Source: a virus
IMG/VR virus record: IMGVR_UViG_3300028430_000114
Location: 1 to 20,708 of that record
DNA length: 20,708 nt
Direction: 5' to 3' (one strand)
Of this stretch, positions 1-5,598 are shown in pieces. The notes below the pieces were generated by a model. That model had not been told where the DNA came from. It worked only from the letters and a program-made list of their open reading frames with translations, and did not search any database. Made by a program: the position numbers and the translations under genes. Position 1 is the first letter of the stretch; every line of letters begins with the position of its first letter.

Positions 1-127
1 GAGACTTGTTAGTGAACACTTTGCCGCAACCCAAGCAAATCCAAGCAATTCCCATCTTGACTTCGGTTCTGCGCTTACCGCTTTCACCTCTTTGTCTACC
101 AAAGAATGTCCTGATTTGCTGAATCAA
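1..127 (-). CDS. Small zinc-ribbon-like protein, C-terminus cut by window edge
   Basis: Partial gene, 42 codons visible, running off the left edge. It appears to start at TTG (127-125), which overlaps the TGA stop of the upstream gene (126-124) as TTGA, with GAGGAG eight bases upstream as ribosome binding site. The visible residues are basic (GRQRGESGKRRTEVK) and then give WICLGCGKVFTNKS, which looks like the first CxxC knuckle of a zinc ribbon. The same end-to-start overlap links it to the rest of the leftward operon, which supports the non-ATG start. Function unknown; nucleic-acid binding is only a guess from the knuckle and basic charge. Confidence 0.6.
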   Translation of the reverse strand, partial: MIQQIRTFFGRQRGESGKRRTEVKMGIAWICLGCGKVFTNKS

Positions 128-357
128 GTGTTGCGCTCCTCGGCATAGCCGTTCTTTTGCTTTAGCAAGGCAATGGCTTGTAAAACAGCACTCTGTTGGC
201 CTAAATTTGTGTTGTAGAACAAATCTGTTAACTCATCATTCGTCAGCCCTACCCATGTGCGCTGTGCTGGCGCTTGCATTGAGTATTGGCACATACACCC
301 TTGCAATATGCTTGAGTGAAGCCCCGCCACTTTTCCGCAGTTTGGACAAGTGTTCAT
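124..357 (-). CDS. Small phage protein with N-terminal CxxC knuckle and VGLT module
   Basis: 77 residues. I start it at ATG 357-355 rather than further upstream because AAGGAGA lies just ahead of it and because this ATG overlaps the TGA of the upstream gene (356-354), the pattern used along this operon. It begins MNTCPNCGKVAGL, a CxxC zinc-knuckle-like motif, and carries QRTWVGLTNDEL in the middle, nearly the same module as QRTFVGLTDEEI in the upstream gene. The C-terminal half is predicted helical (AVLQAIALLKQK). Such modular small proteins are common in environmental phages; no function is known to me. It ends with TGA inside the TTGA start of the next gene. Confidence 0.7.
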   Translation of the reverse strand: MNTCPNCGKVAGLHSSILQGCMCQYSMQAPAQRTWVGLTNDELTDLFYNTNLGQQSAVLQAIALLKQKNGYAEERNT

Positions 358-794
358 GTGTTCTTCTCCTTCAGCTTTTCCTCTGCCCACCACACTGCTG
401 ACTGCCATGCCTGTTCAGTTACCCAAGATTCTTTACAGCCCTGTGCAATCTCCTCATCTGTCAGCCCTACAAATGTGCGCTGTGGTGGGGTGGTGCGAGT
501 TAGATGCTTCAGCCAATCAGCCTGATGCCACTCATCTTGACCGTTGATACGCAACTTGATGTCAGTCATGTGTGCGTGTCTTGCTCGGTCAACCAAGCGT
601 TGAATTGAATCCACTTGAAGGCTGTTGATTTTTTCATCTGTAATAAGCCACGCCACAGGCTCTTGCTCTGGCTGTGCCAAGGCTTCTTTGATGGCGGTGA
701 TAACTTCTAACTGGCGTTCAATTGAACCCACCCATTCGCCAACATGTACAGTTTCAACAAAATCAAGCGCCAGCTTCAGTGCTTCTTGTGTCAT
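354..794 (-). CDS. Modular small phage protein (MTQEALKLA / VGLT type)
   Basis: 146 residues starting at ATG 794-792, which overlaps the TGA of the upstream gene (793-791). Recognisable pieces, in order: MTQEALKLALDF at the N-terminus, IKEALAQPEQEPVAWL around residues 40-55, and QRTFVGLTDEEIAQGC followed by an acidic/tryptophan-rich helix (WWAEEKLKEK) at the end. The first piece also begins the next gene upstream, and the VGLT piece recurs in the gene downstream. This architecture, with interchangeable blocks around QEPVAW and VGLTDEE, recurs in phages of Burkholderiales in my recollection, but no activity has been assigned that I know of. Leftward operon, translationally coupled on both sides. 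Confidence 0.75.
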   Translation of the reverse strand: MTQEALKLALDFVETVHVGEWVGSIERQLEVITAIKEALAQPEQEPVAWLITDEKINSLQVDSIQRLVDRARHAHMTDIKLRINGQDEWHQADWLKHLTRTTPPQRTFVGLTDEEIAQGCKESWVTEQAWQSAVWWAEEKLKEKNT

Positions 795-1042
795 GTGTTC
801 ATCTCCATTGGTGGTGTGCAAGTATGAATGCTGTCAATGCCACCCAATCGTTTGCCGCATCGTGAGCAAAAGTTCTGCTCTGTGCGCTGTGCCAAGGCTT
901 CTTTTAGTGCTTGGTGTGCCCCAAGCATTACTTTTTCTCTTAATTCTGTGTGACTTGCAGATGTTCCATACAGACTTTCTACGTACCATATTGCCCGCAT
1001 ATGCGCATAGTCCTCGGCCAGCTTCAATGCTTCTTGTGTCAT
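791..1042 (-). CDS. Modular small phage protein with C-terminal CxxCG knuckle
   Basis: 83 residues, start ATG 1042-1040 overlapping the TGA of the gene before it (1041-1039); GAGGAATGAAGAA upstream supplies the binding site. N-terminus MTQEALKLAEDYAHMRA is shared with the following gene. The middle has LKEALAQRTEQ and the end has FCSRCGKRLGG plus a later CTPP, a possible zinc-binding knuckle. So it joins the MTQEALKLA head of one neighbour to a CxxCGK knuckle like that of another. Function unknown. The shared blocks are similar at the DNA level too, which suggests duplication and shuffling within the operon. Confidence 0.72.
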   Translation of the reverse strand: MTQEALKLAEDYAHMRAIWYVESLYGTSASHTELREKVMLGAHQALKEALAQRTEQNFCSRCGKRLGGIDSIHTCTPPMEMNT

Positions 1043-1188
1043 TTCTTCATTCCTCTGATAAAAATCCCAAACGAATCAAGAGTATCCTTGCCGAACCCTT
1101 GCATCTTCTCAATCTCGACTGCTACTTCCTCAAGAATGTCATTCCTCAATTCGTCATAGACCTCTTGTTGTGTCTTCCATTCAGACAT
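1039..1188 (-). CDS. 49-residue unknown protein
   Basis: A gene of 49 residues beginning MSEWKTQQEVYDEL and ending FIRGMKK. ATG at 1188-1186 is preceded by GAGGAATCT (good binding site). Its first eight bases (ATGTCTGA) overlap the end of the upstream gene, and its TGA overlaps the ATG of the next gene. The sequence is acidic and helical (LEEVAVEIEKMQGF). It resembles no family I can name. The start, stop and spacing fit the operon pattern exactly, which is the main reason for calling it. Confidence 0.65.
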   Translation of the reverse strand: MSEWKTQQEVYDELRNDILEEVAVEIEKMQGFGKDTLDSFGIFIRGMKK

Positions 1189-1390
1189 AGATTCCTCGCT
1201 TTTCACAGACGGTTGCATAGTTTTTGTCCTTCCTTTTGTAAAGTCGTTTACACGCCTTCAAGAGACTTTTCTTCTTGCTGATGACTTGGATGCTCTGTGA
1301 TTGTGGCGATGGCGTTAAGACATGGTTTATGCCCACCAGCAAGGCAACAATGAATGCTATGCGCACAAAGGCTTCAGAGAATGTCATCAT
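1181..1390 (-). CDS. Small membrane-anchored protein
   Basis: About 69 residues if started at ATG 1390-1388, the start best spaced (seven bases) from GAGGAG; an ATG at 1387 is the alternative, and longer starts at 1396 or 1405 lie too close to or upstream of that site. Near the N-terminus is one hydrophobic segment (FVRIAFIVALLVGINHVL), a likely signal anchor, followed by a very basic tail (KKKSLLKACKRLYKRKDKNYATVCEKRG). This gives a single-pass inner-membrane topology with a positively charged tail. Overlaps both neighbours. Function unknown; a lysis role is possible but not supported by any motif. Confidence 0.6.
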   Translation of the reverse strand: MMTFSEAFVRIAFIVALLVGINHVLTPSPQSQSIQVISKKKSLLKACKRLYKRKDKNYATVCEKRGIYV

Positions 1391-1622
1391 TGTCATTCTC
1401 CTCAATCAAGCGCACAATTTTGGCAAAGTCAAAACTGGAGAGTTCGTCAGTAATGTCAACCCATTTGCCATCAGCAAACTTTTGCAGTTCAAACTCATAT
1501 TTTTTGTAGAGTCCCTCTTTAGGGCTGTAGTCTGGGTCGTATGACCACTTAACCCTCAAGTCCCATTCAGTCTCAGGAAGCTGTAAGTCTCTGAGTTCAT
1601 CTAAACAAAGATCGAATTTCAT
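1374..1622 (-). CDS. Unknown acidic protein, first gene of leftward operon
   Basis: 82 residues, start ATG 1622-1620 with AAAGGCGTAA just upstream, the same binding site used by the 6063-6665 gene. The sequence is rich in Trp, Asp and Glu (TEWDLRVKWSYDPDYSPKEG) and reads like a compact beta-rich domain followed by an acidic helix (IVRLIEENDNDD). I do not recognise the family. It is the promoter-proximal gene of the leftward operon and faces the divergent control region at 1623-1728. Confidence 0.65.
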   Translation of the reverse strand: MKFDLCLDELRDLQLPETEWDLRVKWSYDPDYSPKEGLYKKYEFELQKFADGKWVDITDELSSFDFAKIVRLIEENDNDDIL

Positions 1623-1650
1623 TTACGCCTTTCAGTTGTTGAATGGATAA

Positions 1651-1703
1651 TGTGCAACACTATTATTCTGTCGTACATTAGGACATACCCTTATTGTCAA
1701 ACA
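1651..1703. promoter_or_regulatory. Divergent control region with three TGT-N3-ACA boxes
   Basis: Between the two divergent operons lie TGTGCAACA (1651-1659), TGTCGTACA (1669-1677) and TGTCAAACA (1695-1703). The last two extend to TGTCNNACATTA (1669-1680, 1695-1706). The boxes are short dyads and probably operators. A TTGACA on the minus strand (1700-1695) and TTGTCA on the plus strand (1694-1699) could be -35 elements, overlapping box three, but neither has a convincing -10 at 17 bp. The adjacent ribbon-helix-helix-like gene is the obvious candidate for the binding protein (inference). Confidence 0.45.
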
Positions 1704-1728
1704 TTAAATTGATTGTTAAGGTATGGGC

Positions 1729-1896
1729 ATGGCTAGACACAAATCGGAAATCACAGGAAGCCCACTCAAAATCGCAACTAGAGTTACTTTTGACCAATGG
1801 TTAGAGTTTCGCAAACTTGGCGGTTCTGTTTGGTTGAGAAACTTACTCAAGAATTCGATGGAGAATCGAAAGAGTCAACAACAGGAGAAAACATGA
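1729..1896 (+). CDS. Ribbon-helix-helix-like DNA-binding protein (putative repressor)
   Basis: 55 residues from ATG 1729 (TAAGG seven bases upstream); an in-frame ATG at 1723 would add two residues but sits only one base after that site. After a basic start (MARHKSEITGSPLK), IATRVTFDQWLEFRKLGGSVWLRNLLKN has the expected strand-helix-turn-helix order of Arc/CopG-type RHH proteins: an alternating strand, an amphipathic helix, a Gly-Gly turn and a second helix. Small RHH proteins act as dimeric repressors. It is the first gene of the rightward operon and adjoins the TGT-N3-ACA boxes, which suggests autoregulation. The family call rests on pattern only. Its TGA overlaps the next ATG. Confidence 0.55.
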   Translation: MARHKSEITGSPLKIATRVTFDQWLEFRKLGGSVWLRNLLKNSMENRKSQQQEKT

Positions 1897-2042
1897 AAAA
1901 AGTCATTATTGGCGCATACTTAGCACTTTCCAGCTTCACATTGTGGGCGGCTTGTTCAACGCATACATACTATGCAAACGGCAAATATGTGACTTGCACC
2001 ACTTGTTGTTATGGGAATAATTGCAATACGAACTGTTATTAA
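1893..2042 (+). CDS. Secreted six-cysteine peptide
   Basis: 49 residues, start ATG 1893 (AGGAGA four bases upstream) overlapping the stop of the RHH-like gene. The first ~19 residues (MKKVIIGAYLALSSFTLWA) form a classic Sec signal peptide ending in an A-type cleavage site. The remaining ~30 residues carry six cysteines (one at the mature N-terminus, then VTCTTCC, NNC and TNC), rich in Tyr, Asn and Thr. WAAC could be a poor lipobox, so a lipoprotein is an alternative to a disulfide-linked periplasmic peptide. Translational coupling to the RHH-like gene suggests both are made together early in infection. Function unknown; superinfection exclusion or envelope modification would fit the location. 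Confidence 0.65.
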   Translation: MKKVIIGAYLALSSFTLWAACSTHTYYANGKYVTCTTCCYGNNCNTNCY

Positions 2043-2143
2043 ACTAGAATGTGGACTTGGCTACCCTTAGCGGGGGAAAAGGCGATTCGTTACCGCTCTG
2101 CCACAGTCTCTTTGTAACGATGACCGACAACGTGAGGTTCATT

Positions 2144-2869
2144 ATGAAACTTATACCCAAAAATTGGGCTGTATTTCAGCACTATAAAGACCGCAATCCA
2201 CCTTGGATAAAACTCCATCGTGAAACCTTAAACGACAGAACATATATGACCTTGCCACTTGCTAGCAAGGCGCTAGCACCATTGATGTGGTTGCTAGCAT
2301 CAGAGTCCAAAAATGGTGTTTTTGATGGGTCAGCCGATGACCTCATGTTTAGACTACACATCACTAAGAAAGAATACGATGATGGAGTTAAGCCATTGAT
2401 TGATAAGGGATTCTTTGAGATTGCTAGCGGAGTGCTAGCAGACTGTCAGCAAGATGCTAGACCAGAGACAGAGACAGAGGCAGAGACAAAGAGAGAGACA
2501 GAAGCCAAAAAGTCCACAAGAGGCTCACGCCTCTCTGCTGATTGGGTTTTGCCAAAAGAATGGGCAGATTGGGCTAAACAGGAAAGACCCGATTTAGATT
2601 TGCGGAGTGTGGGTGAGCAATTTAAGGACTACTGGAGTGCAAAAGCGGGTTCAGGCTCTACAAAACTGGATTGGCAAGCAACATGGCGTAACTGGGTGAG
2701 AAACCAAAAGATGGTGTTTAAACAGGCTGACATTGCTAGAACGACAGTACCCTCAAGCTCACAGCGTGACCCTGCCCTTGTCAAACTGGATGAAGACAGG
2801 CTAAAGACTGCACCACCAAATCCAGAGGTTCTTGCGAGAATGAGAGCACTTTTAGGGAAAACAGCATGA
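2144..2869 (+). CDS. DnaT-like phage replication protein
   Basis: 241 residues. I start at ATG 2144 because GTGAGG lies seven bases upstream and the protein then begins MKLIPKNWAVFQHYKDR, the usual start of this type. Residues ~20-100 resemble a winged-helix replication domain (WIKLHRETLND, LPLASKALAPLMWLL). Residues 107-125 are a charged linker encoded by a GAGACA-like repeat (2463-2504). Residues ~128-186 carry the Trp-rich pattern of DnaT-type single-strand DNA-binding domains (DWVLPKEWADWAKQERPDL, DYWSAKAG, LDWQATWRNWVRN). Such proteins load the helicase at the origin. The gene contains clustered GCTAGC palindromes, possibly an origin. Its TGA overlaps the following ATG. Confidence 0.75.
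   Translation: MKLIPKNWAVFQHYKDRNPPWIKLHRETLNDRTYMTLPLASKALAPLMWLLASESKNGVFDGSADDLMFRLHITKKEYDDGVKPLIDKGFFEIASGVLADCQQDARPETETEAETKRETEAKKSTRGSRLSADWVLPKEWADWAKQERPDLDLRSVGEQFKDYWSAKAGSGSTKLDWQATWRNWVRNQKMVFKQADIARTTVPSSSQRDPALVKLDEDRLKTAPPNPEVLARMRALLGKTA
2261..2461. repeat. Two phased groups of GCTAGC palindromes (candidate origin iterons)
   Basis: GCTAGC occurs at 2261, 2272 and 2293, then again at 2423 and 2434, followed by GCTAGA at 2456. Start-to-start spacings are 11 and 21 bp in the first group and 11 and 22 bp in the second, close to one and two helical turns, so sites in a group face the same side of the DNA. The sites encode different residues in different frames (Ala-Ser or Leu-Ala). 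One further GCTAGC is at 3010; I saw no others in the window. Origins inside the initiator gene are known in lambdoid phages, so an origin role is plausible, but it is inference. Confidence 0.45.
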
Positions 2870-3135
2870 ACAAAAATGAAGCAAACCGCCTTTTGGATGA
2901 GGTAAGAGATGGAAACAGATTGCACCCCATTGCCAGAATCACCGAAGCACTATGGGCGACAGGGGATTGCGTTAGAAACTTACCTGTTCACACTCAACCA
3001 TTTAGTGAAGCTAGCATCAACGAATGGATGGAAAGCACACGCATGGTATCGGGCGAAGGAATTGGAAACTCACCCATTGGGGATTTACAAGGGAATCAGT
3101 CAGGAATTGACTCAAATAATGAAAGCAAAAAATGA
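2866..3135 (+). CDS. Unknown small protein overprinted by the next ORF
   Basis: 89 residues. ATG overlaps the stop of the replication gene (GCATGA) and its own TGA overlaps the ATG of the PAPS-reductase-like gene, so it fits the operon punctuation at both ends. The first ~35 residues (MNKNEANRLLDEVRDGNRLHP, then ITEALWATGD) look like a real phage protein type with an N-terminal LLDEVRDG helix. The rest is low-complexity and rich in Ser, Asn and Gly, and may be no more than the shadow of the +1 ORF at 2909-3154. Either two proteins are made or one frame is continued into the other by frameshift. Confidence 0.5.
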   Translation: MNKNEANRLLDEVRDGNRLHPIARITEALWATGDCVRNLPVHTQPFSEASINEWMESTRMVSGEGIGNSPIGDLQGNQSGIDSNNESKK

Positions 3136-3154
3136 ACCCATTTCTGATAAATGA
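2909..3154 (+). CDS. Unknown small helical protein in +1 overlap
   Basis: 81 residues in the +1 frame relative to the ORF at 2866-3135, which it overlaps over most of its length; it also runs 23 bases into the PAPS-reductase-like gene. The sequence is convincing as protein: GIALETYLFTLNHLVKLAS, then WKAHAWYRAKELETHPLGIY and ISQELTQIMK, the HAW-RAKELE pattern found in small phage proteins near replication genes in my recollection. ATG 2909 has GAGG five bases ahead. The N-terminus (METDCTPLPESPKHYG) is less certain and could instead be supplied by a frameshift from the upstream frame. Function unknown. Confidence 0.55.
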   Translation: METDCTPLPESPKHYGRQGIALETYLFTLNHLVKLASTNGWKAHAWYRAKELETHPLGIYKGISQELTQIMKAKNEPISDK

Positions 3155-3980
3155 ACCTACTTGCATAAGTTTCTCTGGTGGTAGGACATCGGCTTATATG
3201 CTTTATCGCATATTAGAAGCAAACAATATGACTTTGCCATCTGATGCAATTGTCTGTTTTGCCAATACTGGCAAGGAAGAAGAAGCCACTTTGCAGTTTG
3301 TTCACGATTGTGAGAAAAATTGGGGTGTAGAGATTCATTGGCTTGAATACAAATACGATGAAGTTCCGTCAAACAGGTGGAAAAGGGTAACTTTTGAAAC
3401 TGCTTCTCGTGAGGGTGAACCCTTCTTTGAACTTATTGACCAAAACGGTTCGCCATACCTGCCAAACCCAGTGGCTAGGATTTGTACCGCAAAACTAAAA
3501 ATCAGGGTGATAAACCACTATTTGAAGTCAATTGGTTGGCAACATGATGAGAATTCTGATTGGGTCGGCATTCGGGCTGACGAGATGCGTAGAGCCGCCA
3601 AGATGGACAGAAGCCGCACTCCATTGGTTACGGCAGGAGTTACCAAAGAAACAGTTGGAGAGTTTTGGAGAAGCCAATCTTTTGATTTGGGACTGCCAAA
3701 CATGAACGGAGTGACAATGCATGGAAATTGTGATTTGTGCTTCTTAAAGCCAACTCATCAGATCATGTCCCTTATTGCCGAAAAGCCTGAAAGGGCATTA
3801 TGGTGGATGAAGATGGAAGCCCATGCTAATTCGTCAAATAAGACATATGGCGATGGAGCAAAATTCAGAAAGGACAGGCCAAGTTATAAGGAAATGTACG
3901 ATTTTGCACTGCAACAAACGGATATGTTCGGAAATATTGACCCTAACGAAGAAGCAATCCCTTGCTTCTGTGGAGATTAA
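3132..3980 (+). CDS. PAPS reductase / adenine nucleotide alpha-hydrolase superfamily protein
   Basis: 282 residues. SGGRTSAYM at residues 15-23 is the PP-loop-type nucleotide-binding motif of PAPS reductases and relatives (including the phosphorothioation enzyme DndC). Cysteines at 118 (ARICTAKLK), 200 and 203 (GNCDLCFLK), and 278 and 280 (CFCGD) are arranged as expected for an iron-sulfur cluster. Family members activate or transfer sulfur with adenylated substrates. Phage versions are widespread and their substrate is unknown; here the neighbours are DNA-replication and recombination genes, which would fit DNA or nucleotide modification (inference). Its ATG overlaps the TGA of the ORF at 2866-3135; the binding site is weak, suggesting coupling. 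Confidence 0.75.
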   Translation: MNPFLINEPTCISFSGGRTSAYMLYRILEANNMTLPSDAIVCFANTGKEEEATLQFVHDCEKNWGVEIHWLEYKYDEVPSNRWKRVTFETASREGEPFFELIDQNGSPYLPNPVARICTAKLKIRVINHYLKSIGWQHDENSDWVGIRADEMRRAAKMDRSRTPLVTAGVTKETVGEFWRSQSFDLGLPNMNGVTMHGNCDLCFLKPTHQIMSLIAEKPERALWWMKMEAHANSSNKTYGDGAKFRKDRPSYKEMYDFALQQTDMFGNIDPNEEAIPCFCGD

Positions 3981-4448
3981 ATGATTTATATAGGAATCGA
4001 CCCGGGCGCAGTCTCAGGCGCAATTGCCGCAATTGACCACAATGGACAATTTATAGATGCCTGTTACATAGCCCACGAAAACGGCAGAATCCTACCTTTA
4101 GCCTTAGTGGATACCCTATCAACCTTTATTGACCCCAAAGAAGGCGGAGAGATAGGTATGGAGGCCGTCCATGCCATGCCAAATCAAGGCGCATCGTCAA
4201 CGGCTAAGTTCATGCGAGCCGCTGGCGCAATCGAAGCCGTTGCAATCCTGACACGATACCCTGTAACCTTTATTAGTCCTCAATCGTGGAAAAAGCATCA
4301 CGGCCTTGGTCGGGATAAATACGATTCAATTCTGTTGGCAAGGGAAAAGTGGCCTGAAGCAGGAATGCACATCAGGAAAAAGGGAGATCACAACATAGCA
4401 GAAGCCCTTTTAATTGCTGACTTTTTGAGGTTTAAGATCAATGGCTAG
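3981..4448 (+). CDS. RuvC-like Holliday junction resolvase
   Basis: 155 residues, starting immediately after the TAA of the previous gene with GGAG upstream. It has the RNase H-fold resolvase pattern: IGIDPGAVSGAIAAID with catalytic Asp7, GMEAVHAMPNQG with Glu61, FISPQSWKKHHGLGRDK, and the C-terminal KGDHNIAEALLIADF supplying Asp136 and Glu141 as candidate third and fourth acidic residues. Length matches bacterial and phage RuvC-type enzymes. It would cleave branched DNA in a metal-dependent way, resolving recombination or replication intermediates before packaging. The last eight bases overlap the next gene. Confidence 0.85.
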   Translation: MIYIGIDPGAVSGAIAAIDHNGQFIDACYIAHENGRILPLALVDTLSTFIDPKEGGEIGMEAVHAMPNQGASSTAKFMRAAGAIEAVAILTRYPVTFISPQSWKKHHGLGRDKYDSILLAREKWPEAGMHIRKKGDHNIAEALLIADFLRFKING

Positions 4449-4749
4449 GACGAGAAATCCAGATAGAGGCTACTTACAAAGGAAGCTAAAAGAGGCTGAA
4501 CAGGCTGTCTTATTGGCGGCAGGACAGGGAGACATCATCGATGGATTCTACGAATGCGTCTCTTGGTATCAACACTGCTACAACCTCGGATTGCGTCCAA
4601 CAATGAACTATGAGCATATTGGAATCACTGCTGGAGTTCTAAACAACCCTGAAGACTTTGAACCCCAATTAGAGCCAACAGAAGCCCCTATAAAGCGTTC
4701 ATTGTGGAGAAAGGTAGTCAGGACAAGGCGAATCCAGAGAAACCGCTAA
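4441..4749 (+). CDS. Unknown basic protein, last gene of rightward early operon
   Basis: 102 residues. ATG 4441 overlaps the RuvC-like gene by eight bases, with GAGG ten bases upstream. N-terminus is basic (MARTRNPDRGYLQRKLKEAEQ), the middle has GFYECVSWYQHCYNLGLRP, and the end is strongly basic (IKRSLWRKVVRTRRIQRNR), which suggests nucleic-acid contact. No family recognised. It is followed by the hairpin terminator at 4776-4795. Confidence 0.6.
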   Translation: MARTRNPDRGYLQRKLKEAEQAVLLAAGQGDIIDGFYECVSWYQHCYNLGLRPTMNYEHIGITAGVLNNPEDFEPQLEPTEAPIKRSLWRKVVRTRRIQRNR

Positions 4750-4775
4750 AAAAGGCTCTAATGCGGTCGGGCAAT

Positions 4776-4795
4776 AAAAAACCTCCCGAAGGAGG
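4776..4795 (-). terminator. Rho-independent terminator for leftward GP88-like gene (possibly bidirectional)
   Basis: On the minus strand CCTCC-TTCG-GGAGG is followed directly by six Ts, a textbook terminator with a stable UUCG loop. On the plus strand the same hairpin is followed only ten bases later by TTTTTT (4806-4811), so it may also stop the rightward operon, less efficiently. It lies in the 113-bp gap between two convergent genes. Confidence 0.85.
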
Positions 4796-4862
4796 CTGTA
4801 AGTTATTTTTTAAGGATTATTTTTAGAAGTAATGCAATCGTGGCATAAATCATTGTTTTCCT

Positions 4863-5513
4863 TCAATGCAAAGTGTAAGAGACGTTTTTAATTGATTTGT
4901 CCCAACACTTGCGACAATCAACGCATTTGTTGCCTTGTTTAGGAGCAGGACAGTTGCCTTCAGTGCTTGAAACTGTTGATGTATTTTCAAAGTTTTCTGG
5001 CGCATGGCTATCGATCATTGCGGCAGAGACTCTCACGCAGAGATTTTCGGGAAAACTACCAAAAGTGTCTAGATACTGATTTATAAGTTTTTTCTCTCTT
5101 GTTGGAATCCAAAATTTGACGTTTGGTAGCCTGTCTGCAATCCGCACAATGTCCAACAAATGCCCAAAAGACTGTAAGTCTCCTGAGTCGTGCCACCTGA
5201 AATAATCGGTTTTAGAGTCTCCAATGAGTTTAATCATAGAGTCAGTCCAAGAGATTGAATTTAGCCCTTCTGCTCGTTTCTGATGAGCCTGTTGGACACT
5301 TGGATATTGATAATTGGACTTTAAAGCATAGCAATCGTGGCAAACTGAGCCCTTAATTTTGGCTAGTTTTGCGCCTACCTTGCAAAGTTTGGCAGAGATT
5401 CCGTATGTGAAGCCCGGCATTTTGCTAGGCTTTCCAAGGCTTCCGGCAATCGACAAGGCTAGTTTTTTAGACAAGCGAGATTGAGGCACGGCAAAAAGAA
5501 TAGTTTGTTGCAT
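4863..5513 (-). CDS. GP88-like cysteine-rich phage protein
   Basis: 216 residues from ATG 5513-5511 (AAAAGG eight bases upstream); a GTG at 5540 would extend it but lies in the preceding terminator region. The pattern KMPGFTYGISAKLCKVGAKL, then GSVCHDCYALKSNYQYPSVQQ, is typical of the phage GP88 family as I remember it. Cys44, Cys58 and Cys61 are followed by a second cluster near the C-terminus (NKCVDCRKCWDK), so it probably binds a metal or an iron-sulfur cluster. It also contains YFRWHDSGDLQSFGHLLDIV and PTREKKLINQYL. Function is not established; the family name is from memory. Single-gene leftward unit with its own terminator. Confidence 0.65.
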   Translation of the reverse strand: MQQTILFAVPQSRLSKKLALSIAGSLGKPSKMPGFTYGISAKLCKVGAKLAKIKGSVCHDCYALKSNYQYPSVQQAHQKRAEGLNSISWTDSMIKLIGDSKTDYFRWHDSGDLQSFGHLLDIVRIADRLPNVKFWIPTREKKLINQYLDTFGSFPENLCVRVSAAMIDSHAPENFENTSTVSSTEGNCPAPKQGNKCVDCRKCWDKSIKNVSYTLH

Positions 5514-5524
5514 ATTGAAACCTT

Positions 5525-5556
5525 TTAAAAAAACAAACACCTAGCCAATCGCTAGG
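5525..5556 (-). terminator. Rho-independent terminator after the small membrane gene
   Basis: Minus strand: CCTAGC, loop GATTG, GGCTAGG-type complement (perfect six-base-pair stem, 5540-5545 with 5551-5556), followed by TGTTTGTTTTTTT. It lies between the 26-residue gene and the GP88-like gene and would end the 5599-5972 transcript. The stem contains GCTAGG, which is unrelated to the GCTAGC sites in the replication gene. Confidence 0.75.
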
Positions 5557-5598
5557 CTGAAAAGCACCCCCAATTCGGGATGCTCAACAGTCTAGAGA

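Noticed and set aside
625-1281. A 218-codon plus-strand frame opposite the leftward operon
   Set aside because: It is antisense to at least four better-supported coupled genes with good binding sites; the translation is Ser/Leu/Cys-rich shadow sequence.
2463-2504. GAGACA-type purine repeat as a microsatellite or regulatory element
   Set aside because: It encodes the charged Glu-Thr linker of the replication protein, in frame, which is enough explanation.
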